From NCBI RefSeq assembly GCF_003182275.1, contig NZ_QGTR01000003.1, forward strand, positions 372,001 to 436,000: 64,000 nt of DNA. The letters are read 5' to 3'. How positions within the stretch are numbered: position 1 is the stretch's first letter; every line of letters starts with the position of its first letter. This DNA is from Hoeflea marina (GTDB lineage Bacteria > Pseudomonadota > Alphaproteobacteria > Rhizobiales > Rhizobiaceae). Positions 31,371 through 40,402 of the stretch are shown here, piece by piece. The notes under the pieces are model-generated. The model was not told the origin of the DNA, did no database searches, and was given only the letters and a program-made list of their open reading frames with translations. The translations under genes were made by a program, and so were the position numbers.

Positions 31371-34252
31371 GAAATCTCTTTCTGCGAGGTCTTTGCTTCG
31401 GTCTGCTCCGGCTTGGCCGCCGGGCGGCGCGATGAGGTCCCTGCCGGTGCGATCATTCCCGAGGGCATGGCGTCGCGCATCTCGTCGGCCTGGTTGGAGA
31501 GCACGGCCTTGAGCCGGGCAATGGTGTTGATCTGGCGGTTGTCGCTGGTGATCTTCATCCCTGTGAGGTCGCGCACGTAGAAGGTGTCGACCACCTTCTC
31601 GCCGAAGGTGGTGATATGGGCCGAGGCGATGTCGAGCGAGAGATCGGAAAGCACCGAGGTGATCTCCGAAAGCAGGCCGGTGCGGTCGAGGCACTCGATC
31701 TCGATGACGGTGAACTTGTTGGACAGGCTGTTGGAGATCGTCACCCCCGGCTTGACGACGAAGGGTCGCGGCTTCCTGCGGCCGGACTGCTTGCGGGCGA
31801 TGACATCGGGGATCGACGACCTGCCTGCAAGCACATCCTCGATCATCGTGCCGATCGTGGCCGCCCGGCGCAGTTCGTCGGCGTCGTCGGGCCATTCGCG
31901 GTTGATCATGATGGTGTCGAGCGCCCGGCCGTCCGAGGTGGTGGAGACCTGGGCGTCGGCGATGTTGGCGCCGGCGGCGGCGCAGGCGCCGGCGACGATC
32001 GACAAGAGCCGCGGATGGTCGGGGGCCAGGAGCGTGATCTCCGTGATGGCGTGAAAGGCATGGGTGCGAACCATGGTCGCCAGCGGCTTGCCCGCCGCAT
32101 CGGCGGCGCGGATGAAATCGGCGTGCCGCACCTGTTCCTCGATCGGCACCGACAGCAGATAGGGCTCGTAGTGCAGCCTGAGATAGGCGGCGCGGTCGCG
32201 GGCCGGCCAATCGGCGAGCGCGTCCGACAGCGCCGCCTGCGCATGCTTGGCGCGATCCCGGCGCGAGACCTCGGAGAATCCGCCGGAGATCATCAGTTCG
32301 GTCTCGTAGTAGAGGGTGCGCAGCAACTGCCCCTTCCAGCCGTTCCAGACCCCGGGCCCGACGGCGCGTATGTCGCAGACCGAGAGCACCAGCAGCAGCT
32401 TGAGTCGCTCGAGCGTGCGCACCTTTTCGGCGAAGTCGGAGATCGTCTTGCGATCGTTGAGATCGCGCGACTGGGCGACCATCGACATGGTCAGATGCTC
32501 GTCGATCAGCCAGGCGACCAGCTCGGTCTGCTTGGGTGTCATGCCGAGACGGGGGCAGAGCTTGCGCGCCACCTTGGCGCCGGCGACGGAATGGTCCTCG
32601 GGACGGCCCTTGGCGATGTCGTGGATGAGGACCGCGACGTAGAGCACGTCGCGCTCCTCGATGCTCGGCATCAGCTTGGAGGCCAGCGGATGTTCCTGGG
32701 TCTCTGTGCCCTTGTCGATGCCCGAGAGCACCGAGACGGCGCGGATCAGGTGCTCGTCGACGGTGTAGTGATGGTACATGTTGAACTGCATCATCGCGAC
32801 GATCCTGCCGAACTCGGGAATGAACCGGCCAAGCACTCCGGCCTCGTTCATCCGTCGCAGGATGATTCCCGGCTGACGCGGCGAGGTCAGGATCGACATG
32901 AACAGCCGGTTGGCTTCCTCGTTCTCGCGCAGGCCCGCATTGATCATCCGGAGGGAGCGGGTCACCCGCTTGAGCGCATCGGGATGGAACTCCAGCTCGC
33001 GGATGTCGGCCAGATGGAACAGCCGGATGATGTTGACCGGATCGCGCTTGAAGACGTCGGCGTCGGCGAGCGTGATGCGGCCCTTGTCATCGAGAAAGTC
33101 GAGCGTGCCGGGAATCTTGCGGGTGCGGCTGGCAAAGCGGCTGATCATGCCGTTGATCAGCCCCGGCGCGAGCTTGGCCTGCTGGTCCTCGAGCCCGGCG
33201 CAGAAGATGCGGGTGAGGTCGCCCACGTCCTTGGCGACGAGAAAGTAGTGCTTCATGAAGCGTTCGACCGCCGAAAGACCCGGATGGTCCTGGTAGTCGA
33301 GGGCGGAGGCGATGTCGCGCTGGATGTCGAAGGACAGCCGCTCCTCGGGCTTGCCGGTGAGGAAATGCATGTGGCAGCGCACCGCCCAGAGAAAATCCTC
33401 CGCCTTCTCGAACAGCTTGAATTCCCGCTTCGACAGCACGCCGAGCGGCACCAGTTCGGCGGTGTCGCGGATGTGGTAGAAGTACTTGGCGATCCAGAAC
33501 AGCGTGTGCAGGTCGCGCAGCCCGCCCTTGCCCTCCTTGACATTGGGCTCGACCAGATAGCGGGTGTCGCCGGCCTTGCGATGGCGTTCGTCGCGCTCGG
33601 CGAGCTTGGCGGCAATGAACTCGGGCCCGGTGCCCTGGACCACCTCGGCGTCGAAGCGGGCGCCGAGATCTGCGAACAGCGCGATCTCGCCGCAGATGAA
33701 GCGGGCCTCGAGAATGGCGGTGCGGATGGTCATGTCGGTGCGGGAGAGGCGGATGCATTCATCGACATTGCGGGTTGCGTGGCCGACCTTCAGTCCCATG
33801 TCCCACAGCACGTAGAGCATCCATTCGACCACCTGCTCGGTCCACGGGGTCTGCTTGTAGGGCAGCACGAACAGGAGATCGATGTCTGAGCCCGGCGCCA
33901 GCGTGCCGCGGCCGTAGCCGCCGACGGCCGACACGGTCATGCGCTCGGATGTCGACGGGTTGTCGACCCGGTAGACATGGACGGTGGCGAAGTCGAAGAG
34001 CGCGGAAATGATGGTATCGGTGAGATGGGAAATGCGCGCGGCGCAGAGCGAGCCGCTGCCGTCCTCGCCTAGCATGATCCGCGCCGCGTCACGGCCCCGG
34101 GCGCTGGTCTGCTTGACGCGGGCCAGCACCTCGGCACGGGCCTCCAGGCTTGCTCCGCCATGGGCGGCGGCGATCTCGTCGAGAGACTGCTTCAGCGCCG
34201 ACCGGCTGACGATTTCGGCGTAACGCTCACGATCCTGGGGGTCTTTCGACAT
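31367..34252 (-). CDS. glnD: PII uridylyltransferase / uridylyl-removing enzyme
   Basis: A 961-aa bifunctional sensor that uridylylates PII proteins when glutamine is low and removes UMP when it is high. The nucleotidyltransferase domain has [19 protein letters not shown]. The HD hydrolase domain contains [20 protein letters not shown]. Two ACT domains lie at the C-terminus (about 740-930; [11 protein letters not shown] and [21 protein letters not shown]). The length is normal for Rhizobiales (about 940-970). The start ATG at 34252 is chosen over 34303 by similarity of the [13 protein letters not shown] region; support is moderate. murJ is coupled downstream. Confidence 0.97.
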   Translation of the reverse strand: MSKDPQDRERYAEIVSRSALKQSLDEIAAAHGGASLEARAEVLARVKQTSARGRDAARIMLGEDGSGSLCAARISHLTDTIISALFDFATVHVYRVDNPSTSERMTVSAVGGYGRGTLAPGSDIDLLFVLPYKQTPWTEQVVEWMLYVLWDMGLKVGHATRNVDECIRLSRTDMTIRTAILEARFICGEIALFADLGARFDAEVVQGTGPEFIAAKLAERDERHRKAGDTRYLVEPNVKEGKGGLRDLHTLFWIAKYFYHIRDTAELVPLGVLSKREFKLFEKAEDFLWAVRCHMHFLTGKPEERLSFDIQRDIASALDYQDHPGLSAVERFMKHYFLVAKDVGDLTRIFCAGLEDQQAKLAPGLINGMISRFASRTRKIPGTLDFLDDKGRITLADADVFKRDPVNIIRLFHLADIRELEFHPDALKRVTRSLRMINAGLRENEEANRLFMSILTSPRQPGIILRRMNEAGVLGRFIPEFGRIVAMMQFNMYHHYTVDEHLIRAVSVLSGIDKGTETQEHPLASKLMPSIEERDVLYVAVLIHDIAKGRPEDHSVAGAKVARKLCPRLGMTPKQTELVAWLIDEHLTMSMVAQSRDLNDRKTISDFAEKVRTLERLKLLLVLSVCDIRAVGPGVWNGWKGQLLRTLYYETELMISGGFSEVSRRDRAKHAQAALSDALADWPARDRAAYLRLHYEPYLLSVPIEEQVRHADFIRAADAAGKPLATMVRTHAFHAITEITLLAPDHPRLLSIVAGACAAAGANIADAQVSTTSDGRALDTIMINREWPDDADELRRAATIGTMIEDVLAGRSSIPDVIARKQSGRRKPRPFVVKPGVTISNSLSNKFTVIEIECLDRTGLLSEITSVLSDLSLDIASAHITTFGEKVVDTFYVRDLTGMKITSDNRQINTIARLKAVLSNQADEMRDAMPSGMIAPAGTSSRRPAAKPEQTEAKTSQKEIS

Positions 34253-34447
34253 GCATCGGTCCTGACGTGGGCCCCGGTCCCGGACACGGTGAGGGAGCCC
34301 CATGAAATCTCATCGGCGGTCAGGACGGACATCCGTGGGGATGCGGCACGGCGATCCATCCGCCCGCCCTTCCAGTCCCGAACCAATTCGGTGCACGCTA
34401 TATCCGGTTTGTCGGCCAAGGAACAGGCGTCACCCCGCCTGCGGGAT

Positions 34448-35902
34448 TCAGGAATCGATGCGCTCGATGAACCAGTTGGTCAGCCGGGTCCAGACCTCGT
34501 CCTTCTCCGCCGAATCCTCGACGCCGTGCTCGAGATTGGGATTGTCGTTGACCTCGATGACGAACACGCCATCCTCGGTCTCCTTGAGGTCGACCCCGTA
34601 GAGCCCGTCGCCGATGCAGCGGGCGGCGCGCAGCCCCGTGTCGAGCACCCGCGGCGGAGTCTCGGCCAGGGAAAAGGTCCGGAACCCGCCTTCCAGCGGC
34701 TTGCCGCCGGTGTCATGCTTGACGATCTGCCAATGCTGCTTGGCCATCAGATACTGCACGGCAAACAGCGGCTTGCCGCCAAGCACGCCGATGCGCCAGT
34801 CGAAGCTGGTCGGCATGTATTTCTGCGCGATCAGCACATCGGAATCGGCCAGCCAGGCGCCGGCGAGCTTGCGCAGTTCCTCCATGTTCTTGACCTTGGA
34901 GACGCCGCGCGAGAACGAGGAATCCGGGATCTTGAGCACCATCGGGAAGCCCAGCGTGTCGGCCGCCCGCTGCAGGTCCTCGACGCCGATGACCATGATG
35001 GTCTGCGGCACCGGCACGCCGTTGGCCGCCATCAGCTCGTCGAGATAGACCTTGTTGGTGCAGCGGATCATGGAGACCGGGTCATCGATGACCGGCATCC
35101 CCTCCTGCTGGGCGCGGCGGGCAAAGCGGTAGGTGTGGTTGGAGATCGACGTGGTCTCGCGGATGAACAGCGCGTCGAAATTGGCGAGCCGCGCCAGATC
35201 CTTCCTGCCGATCGGCTCGACCGCAACACCCATGCGCGCGGCGATGCGGGCCCAGTGCCTCAGGGTCTCCACCGACGAGGGCGGCATGGCCTCGTTGGCA
35301 TCCATCAGCGTGGCGATGGAATAACGCGCGGGGGTGCGCGACTTGGCGTCCCGCCACTGGCGGCCGGTGTAGATGGCCATGGCCTCGAAGAACGCATCCC
35401 GGTCGGCGCCGGTGAGCTTGGCGACCGGCAGCAGGCTGATGCGGCTGATGGACCGCCATTTCCCGTCCTTGATCGCCACTTCCACCACCGGCGCGCGGAA
35501 CCAGTCGAACAACTGGCGTCCGAAGCGCTCGAAGCGCGGATCCGTGGAGGTGCCGAAATAGATCTTCAGCCGCGCCGGAGCGGGCTCTTCCGACTTGCCG
35601 AACCCCTTGTTGAGCACGTCCTCGAGCTCCGGAATCGAATTCTCGTAGAGCTTGCGCGCCGACAGGTCGATGATGGTCTCGACCGAGGGAATGACGCGCT
35701 GGCCGCGGGCGGCCGCCAGCAGCGAGGCATAGTAGCCGCGGCTCTGGTAGCTGTAGGAGCGCGACAGGTTGATAATGTTGGGGCGGGCGCCGCGAAACAG
35801 GTCGGGCCGGGCAAGGTAGTCCCGCGTGGCGAGCACCTTGTGCTTGGTGGCGGCATGGTCAAAGCCGGTCAGCGCGGTGGCCAGGATGATCCAGTCAGAC
35901 AT
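34448..35902 (-). CDS. RimK-like ATP-grasp ligase with RLAN-type N-terminal domain
   Basis: A 484-aa protein. Residues 1 to about 200 form a separate N-terminal domain (SRSYSYQSRGYYASLLAAARGQRVIPSVETI) that I associate with the 'RimK-like ATP-grasp N-terminal' (RLAN) family. Residues about 245-480 are an ATP-grasp fold with the metal-binding motif VFIVEVNDNPNLEHGVED-like ending (read here as VIEVNDNPNLEHG). ATP-grasp enzymes of this class join a carboxylate to an amine, often adding amino acids or making peptides. The gene overlaps the upstream GNAT/C39 fusion by 8 nt (35895-35902). Substrate unknown; a role in peptide or amide tailoring is inferred. Confidence 0.88.
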   Translation of the reverse strand: MSDWIILATALTGFDHAATKHKVLATRDYLARPDLFRGARPNIINLSRSYSYQSRGYYASLLAAARGQRVIPSVETIIDLSARKLYENSIPELEDVLNKGFGKSEEPAPARLKIYFGTSTDPRFERFGRQLFDWFRAPVVEVAIKDGKWRSISRISLLPVAKLTGADRDAFFEAMAIYTGRQWRDAKSRTPARYSIATLMDANEAMPPSSVETLRHWARIAARMGVAVEPIGRKDLARLANFDALFIRETTSISNHTYRFARRAQQEGMPVIDDPVSMIRCTNKVYLDELMAANGVPVPQTIMVIGVEDLQRAADTLGFPMVLKIPDSSFSRGVSKVKNMEELRKLAGAWLADSDVLIAQKYMPTSFDWRIGVLGGKPLFAVQYLMAKQHWQIVKHDTGGKPLEGGFRTFSLAETPPRVLDTGLRAARCIGDGLYGVDLKETEDGVFVIEVNDNPNLEHGVEDSAEKDEVWTRLTNWFIERIDS

Positions 35903-37007
35903 GCGAGGTGTTTCCCTCAATCAGGACCGCGGCGCGCAGCCCTGTGCGGCCATAACGGGCAATTCGGTCAAAAATGGCGTAGGGGACGGGAATGTTGGCC
36001 GCATCGGCGGCCGTCTCGCCCAGTTCGTCCTCCACCCACGGGTCATGAACGAGAATGTGGCGCCCGTCGTCGCCGTGAGCAAGAACCCAGTGCGGAACTT
36101 TCTTGCCCATCATCAGGTAACCGCTGACCAGCACGATGGCGGCATCGCCGCGCGCCAGCCGGTCGCGCAGCGCGTCCATCGTGAAGGCCCCGATATGAGT
36201 GGCAATGCCCGCCTCGGCTGCGCGGGCGCGGAAATCGGTCTGCGCCAGTTCCATCACCCGGCGCTTCTCGGCGTCGCGGACGGTCTCGAGAAACAGCATG
36301 TCGTGGGTCGAGCACCAGACCTCGGGAACCAGGCCGTGATCGCGGGCGACAACAGCGAGCCCGTAAGGCTCGCAGCCGCCGGGCCCGGCCAGCATGAACA
36401 CCGTGGTGGCCTCGCGCCAGAGCCGGATTTCCCACAGCGGGGTGAGAAAATCGGGCGAGCGGAATCGGCCCAGCGCCATCAGCAGGCAGGCCGAGCCGCA
36501 GGTGAAGTCGGTCGACTGTTCGTAGAACGGCGTCTGCGAGCGCGTGATGTCCTGGCCGCGCAGGAGCTTCTCGAGCCGCAGGGCGGCCATGCCGTCCTCA
36601 TAGTAGCCGTCGTGGCGTCCGATGCGCCGGTAGCCGGCAGACTTGTAGAGGCCGATGGCGCCGACATTGTCCTCGCGCACCTCAAGCCGGAGGAGGATCC
36701 GGTCATGCTCCATGGCCGCGTGCTCGGCGGCGGCAAGCAGCGCCCTCCCGACCCCCTTGCCGGCGAAGGCCGGCGAGACGGCCAGCGAGTAGAGCCGCGC
36801 CATGCCCGTGCCGGCACGAAACAGGATCATGGTGTAGCCGGCGAGAACGCCGTCGAGTTCGGCCACAAGGGTAGCCGCCGTCGGCCGGTCGATCAGGGCG
36901 CGGAACGAGCGCCGCGATATCCGGTCGGTCGAGAACGTTGCCTGCTCGATGCCGTCTAGCGCGTCGATGTCGTCGATCGTGGCGGGGCGAATCCGCGGTG
37001 CGGACAT
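35895..37007 (-). CDS. GNAT acetyltransferase fused to C39-like cysteine peptidase
   Basis: A 370-aa two-domain protein. Residues about 5-150 are a GNAT fold (LYSLAVSPAFAGKGVGRALL is the acetyl-CoA loop, then NVGAIGLYKSAGYRRIG). Residues about 160-360 resemble peptidase C39: QSTDFTCGSACLLMAL supplies Gln164 and Cys170, VPHWVLAHGDD supplies His306 and HDPW supplies Asp322. No membrane segment or signal peptide is present, unlike the ABC-fused C39 domains of bacteriocin exporters. The start ATG at 37007 follows GGAAA and excludes an upstream reading to 37181. It overlaps the ATP-grasp gene by 8 nt. Substrate unknown. Confidence 0.88.
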   Translation of the reverse strand: MSAPRIRPATIDDIDALDGIEQATFSTDRISRRSFRALIDRPTAATLVAELDGVLAGYTMILFRAGTGMARLYSLAVSPAFAGKGVGRALLAAAEHAAMEHDRILLRLEVREDNVGAIGLYKSAGYRRIGRHDGYYEDGMAALRLEKLLRGQDITRSQTPFYEQSTDFTCGSACLLMALGRFRSPDFLTPLWEIRLWREATTVFMLAGPGGCEPYGLAVVARDHGLVPEVWCSTHDMLFLETVRDAEKRRVMELAQTDFRARAAEAGIATHIGAFTMDALRDRLARGDAAIVLVSGYLMMGKKVPHWVLAHGDDGRHILVHDPWVEDELGETAADAANIPVPYAIFDRIARYGRTGLRAAVLIEGNTSHV

Positions 37008-37210
37008 GGGGTTTCCGATGGCAAACTGGCAGACGCCGAACTTGGCGCCGATATGGTGAGGCGCGCGAATCATGGCTGATTTGTGAAGCCTTGTCACGCC
37101 GCAGCCCAAGCGGGGGTCCGGACCCGCCGAGGCCCGGCGTGCCAGGCGGCAGGTTGACGGAAACCGCGCCGATCCCCACATGGCGATGGTCTGAAACTGG
37201 AAATCGCGCC

Positions 37211-37921
37211 ATGATCCTCGACGCCGCGCGGCTTGCCGCCGCCAATCTTCTGTCGCCGGCGTCCCGCTCGATCCTGTGGAAGTCGCTCGGGCTTACGCTG
37301 CTGATTCTCATCGGCCTCTGGTTCGGCCTTGAATCGACCTTCTCCAACCTGGTCATGCCGTGGCTCGGAAGCTTCCTGCCCGGACTGCCCGACTGGGCGG
37401 GCTGGGCAGCCACCGTGGCGGCCGTGATCGCCGGTTTCGGGCTGGCCTTGGCGCTGGCGCTGTTCGTGGCGCCGGTGACGGCCGTGGTGGCGGGGCTTTT
37501 TCTCGACGACATCGCCGAAGTGATCGAGCAGCGCGACTATCCGCTCGACCCGCCAGGAAAGGCGATGCCGCTTGGCGACGCCATCGGCCAGTCGCTAAAA
37601 TTCCTTGTCGTGGTGGCAATCGGCAACCTGTTCGCGCTGATGCTGCTGATCGTGCCCGGCATCAACCTGATGGCCTTCTTCCTGGTCAACGGCTACCTGC
37701 TGGGTCGGGAATATTTCGAGTTCGCGGCCTCGCGCTTCATGAGTCCGGCCGAGGCACGGCGGCTCAGATCGCGGCATTCGACGACCGTCTTTTTGGCCGG
37801 GCTGGTGATCGCCGCCTTCCTGTCGGTGCCGCTCTTGAACCTGCTCACGCCGATGTTCGCCGCCAGCATGATGGTGCATCTCTACAAGCGTGTCGAGCAA
37901 CGGCGGGGGCGGCCCGGCTGA
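37211..37921 (+). CDS. EI24/CysZ-like inner-membrane protein
   Basis: A 236-aa membrane protein. Hydrophobic segments include SLGLTLLILIGLWFGL, AATVAAVIAGFGLALALALF, FLVVVAIGNLFALMLLIVPGINLMAFF and TTVFLAGLVIAAFLSVPLLNLL. The pattern and the VNGYLLGREYFEFAASRFMSPAEA segment match the EI24/CysZ (sulfate permease-like) family, whose members here are of unproven function. The start ATG at 37211 lies just before the first conserved helix; the frame extends upstream to 36938 but that part is unrelated. It runs divergently from the GNAT/C39 gene. Confidence 0.85.
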   Translation: MILDAARLAAANLLSPASRSILWKSLGLTLLILIGLWFGLESTFSNLVMPWLGSFLPGLPDWAGWAATVAAVIAGFGLALALALFVAPVTAVVAGLFLDDIAEVIEQRDYPLDPPGKAMPLGDAIGQSLKFLVVVAIGNLFALMLLIVPGINLMAFFLVNGYLLGREYFEFAASRFMSPAEARRLRSRHSTTVFLAGLVIAAFLSVPLLNLLTPMFAASMMVHLYKRVEQRRGRPG

Positions 37922-37937
37922 ATCCGCCTTCGCCTGG

Positions 37938-38363
37938 TCAGGTCGGGAGCGCCGACGCGTCATAGTGGGCGGCAAAGGCGGCGCTTGGCGGTATCGGCCT
38001 GATGATGTCGATCAGCACCCCGTTCGGATCGACGGTGATGAAATGGCGCTGTCCGAAGTCCTCGTCGCAGATCTCCTTGAGGATCGGCAGTCCGGCGGCA
38101 CGGATGTCGCCATAGACCTGGTCCACATCCTCCACCTCGAAATTCAGCAACAGGCCCGAGACACCTCCGCGTCGATCGGCCGGAATCGTGGAATGCTGGC
38201 CGTCAAGCACCGCGAGCGCGACGCGGGCGTCATCCCGCGACTGAAGGTGCACATACCAGTCACTCGCAAACAGCGCCTCGAAGCGGAAATGGGTGATGTA
38301 GAAGGCCGCCGTTGCGGCGACATCGCGGGTCATGAGGACGGGATAGTAGCTGGTGGTCTTCAT
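37938..38363 (-). CDS. VOC-superfamily (glyoxalase/dioxygenase-like) protein
   Basis: A 141-aa protein with the beta-alpha-beta-beta-beta repeat layout of the vicinal oxygen chelate fold. [26 protein letters not shown] opens the first half, and [22 protein letters not shown] closes the second. Metal ligands are not certain. It is divergent from a TetR regulator and shares a 71-nt intergenic region with an inverted-repeat operator, so it is probably repressed by that TetR protein. It may bind or modify an antibiotic or xenobiotic; that is an inference from the context. Confidence 0.85.
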   Translation of the reverse strand: MKTTSYYPVLMTRDVAATAAFYITHFRFEALFASDWYVHLQSRDDARVALAVLDGQHSTIPADRRGGVSGLLLNFEVEDVDQVYGDIRAAGLPILKEICDEDFGQRHFITVDPNGVLIDIIRPIPPSAAFAAHYDASALPT

Positions 38364-38384
38364 CTTTCCAGGTCCTTGCAGATC

Positions 38385-38432
38385 ACATACAGTCAGTCTG
38401 TATTGGAAAATAGAAACATTCTGTCTGTATGT
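38385..38432. promoter_or_regulatory. Inverted-repeat operator between VOC and TetR genes
   Basis: Two copies of ACATACAG[T/A]CAG face each other: one on the plus strand at 38385-38396, one on the minus strand read from 38432 to 38421. The first copy also lies within a near-perfect palindrome, ATACAG-TCAGT-CTGTAT. The pair fills the 71-nt gap between divergent genes, directly before the TetR start codon, as expected for autoregulation and repression of the VOC gene. Confidence 0.75.
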
Positions 38433-38434
38433 AA

Positions 38435-39016
38435 ATGGGTGATATGCGACGATCGAACAAGGAGCGCACAGACGCCATGCGCCAGGCGCTCATCGATGCG
38501 GCGCGCAGTCTCTTCATCCAACGGGGTTATGCCGAGACCGCCACGCCCGACATCGTTGCCCTGGCTGGCGTGACGCGAGGCGCGCTCTACCATCATTTCG
38601 AGGACAAGAGAGCTCTCTTCCGCGCCGTCATCGAGCGCGAGGCGGCTGACGTCGCCGCGGCCATCGAAGCCGGGACATCCCCGGTCATGAACCCGCGCGA
38701 GGCCATCGTGGCTGGCAGTCGGGGCTATTTCGACGCCATGTCCAAGCCCGGCCGGGCCCGGCTTCTGCTTCTTGACGGTCCGGCGGTGCTCGGCGCTGAC
38801 ACGATGCGCGCCATCGACACGGAGACCGCCGAGGCAAGCCTGAAAGACGGTCTCCACGTCCTGCTTTCAGGCGGGCGCAATGGCGCCCTTGCGGACATGC
38901 TGGCCGTGCTGCTGTCGGCGGCCTTCGACCGCGCCGCGCTGGCGATCGAAACCGGCGCCGATCGCCACCAATGCGAAGAGGCCATCGCCGCGCTGATCGA
39001 CGGGCTTGCGGCTTGA
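38435..39016 (+). CDS. TetR-family transcriptional regulator
   Basis: A 193-aa repressor. The N-terminal HTH (about 14-60) has [45 protein letters not shown], the classical TetR pattern including the YHHF recognition helix. The C-terminal ligand domain is not assignable. The ATG at 38435 has no good ribosome site and the operator abuts it; ATG at 38444 is an alternative start, three codons shorter. It is divergent from the VOC gene and ends 7 nt from the convergent nth. Confidence 0.93.
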   Translation: MGDMRRSNKERTDAMRQALIDAARSLFIQRGYAETATPDIVALAGVTRGALYHHFEDKRALFRAVIEREAADVAAAIEAGTSPVMNPREAIVAGSRGYFDAMSKPGRARLLLLDGPAVLGADTMRAIDTETAEASLKDGLHVLLSGGRNGALADMLAVLLSAAFDRAALAIETGADRHQCEEAIAALIDGLAA

Positions 39017-39022
39017 TGGATA

Positions 39023-39808
39023 TCAGGCGATCTGCGCCGGCAGCTCGACCAGCGGCGCCGGAATGTCGCAGGTCTTTTCCAGCGACCTGCACAGATCGGC
39101 GATGACGCAGCGCTCGCATTCGGGCTTGCGCGCCTTGCAGCAATAGCGTCCGTGCAGGATCAGCCAGTGGTGGGCATGGAAGAGATAGTCCTCGGGGATG
39201 ATGCGCAGGAAGGCCTGCTCGACCTCGTCGGGGGTGTTGCCGGGCGCGATCCTGAGCCGGTTGCCGATGCGGAAGACATGGGTGTCGACGGCTAGCGTGG
39301 GCTCGCCGAAGGCCATCGACAGCACCACATTGGCGGTCTTGCGGCCCACGCCGGGGAGCGTCACCAGCTCCTCGCGACTGCGCGGCACCTCGCCGCCGAA
39401 CTCGTCGACCAGCCTGCGGCTGAGCGCGATGACATTCTTCGCCTTGTTGCGGTAGAGACCGATGGTCTTGATCAGGTCCCGCACCCGTTCCTCGCCCAGA
39501 TCCAGCATCTTCTGCGGGGTGTCGGCGACGGCGAAGAGCGCCCGTGTCGCCTTGTTGACGCCGGCGTCGGTAGCCTGCGCCGACAGCGCCACCGCCACCA
39601 CCAGCGTGAACGGATTGACATGCTCGAGCTCTCCCTTGGGCTCCGGGCGCTGCACCGAGAAGCGGCAGAAGATCTCGCGGATCTCCTCCATGGTGTATGG
39701 GATCCTGGCGCGGGGAAATTTTTGGCGCGCGCCATTTGCAGGTCTGGTCTTGGCCACAATCTTGCCGCCTGAGGCTGTGACTTTTTGGCGCTTGGGCTTT
39801 TCCATCAT
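39023..39808 (-). CDS. nth: Endonuclease III
   Basis: A 261-aa base-excision repair DNA glycosylase/AP lyase. The helix-hairpin-helix LPGVGRKTANVVLSMAFGEPTLAVDTHVFR holds the catalytic Lys and Asp. The 4Fe-4S loop has cysteines spaced C-x6-C-x2-C-x5-C (CKARKPECERCVIADLC). A basic extension of about 35 residues precedes the domain. The start ATG at 39808 or the next ATG at 39805 (MEKPKRQ) is plausible; the reading from 39856 overlaps the divergent gene. It is divergent from the DUF2244 gene, with 46 nt between the starts. Confidence 0.97.
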   Translation of the reverse strand: MMEKPKRQKVTASGGKIVAKTRPANGARQKFPRARIPYTMEEIREIFCRFSVQRPEPKGELEHVNPFTLVVAVALSAQATDAGVNKATRALFAVADTPQKMLDLGEERVRDLIKTIGLYRNKAKNVIALSRRLVDEFGGEVPRSREELVTLPGVGRKTANVVLSMAFGEPTLAVDTHVFRIGNRLRIAPGNTPDEVEQAFLRIIPEDYLFHAHHWLILHGRYCCKARKPECERCVIADLCRSLEKTCDIPAPLVELPAQIA

Positions 39809-39854
39809 GGTTCTATAATCGGCCCGCAACGGACTTGGCAATCGGCAGGCACCC

Positions 39855-40325
39855 ATGAACGACGAACCGGTCTTCGAAGCAACGCTGACCCCCTACCGCT
39901 CCCTCGGCCGGACCGGCTTTACCGTGGTGATGATCCTGGCGGGCGGCGTCACGCTGACGCAGATCGTGATCTTCGCCGCCGCCCGCGCCTGGCCCGTGGT
40001 CGGTTTTGCCGGGCTCGACATGGTGCTGCTGGTGGGCGCATTCTGGCTCAGCTACCGCTCCGGACGGGCAAGCGAATATGTCCAGGTCTCTCGGACCAAC
40101 CTGATCATCCGCAAGCTGGCGCCATCGGGCCGGGCGACCGAAGTCCGGTTCAACCCGTTCTGGACCCGCTTCGACATCTCCAGGCACGAGGAGATCGGAA
40201 TCACCGGCATGCTGGTCTCCGGACAGGGCCGGCAGACCGAAATCGGATCGTTCCTCAACCCGCTCGACAAGGAAAGCTTTGCGAGCGCCTTCCAGCGCGC
40301 TCTGGCGACCGTCAAGCGGCGCTGA
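39855..40325 (+). CDS. DUF2244 membrane protein
   Basis: A 156-aa protein with two hydrophobic hairpin segments (GFTVVMILAGGVTLTQIVIFAAARAWPVV and GLDMVLLVGAFWLSY) followed by a soluble domain with beta strands (VSRTNLIIRKLAPSG, TEIGSFLNPLDKESFASAFQRAL). It matches the DUF2244 family, conserved in Alphaproteobacteria and often found next to nth. Its function is unknown; the nth neighbour is the only context. The ATG at 39855 lies just before the conserved opening. Confidence 0.85.
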   Translation: MNDEPVFEATLTPYRSLGRTGFTVVMILAGGVTLTQIVIFAAARAWPVVGFAGLDMVLLVGAFWLSYRSGRASEYVQVSRTNLIIRKLAPSGRATEVRFNPFWTRFDISRHEEIGITGMLVSGQGRQTEIGSFLNPLDKESFASAFQRALATVKRR

Positions 40326-40402
40326 CCCGGCGCAATGGGGCGGCGTGTTTCGGGTGGCGCGCGGGCCGGCCGCATGATTGAGTGCGGCCAAGGAGAACCG
40401 CC

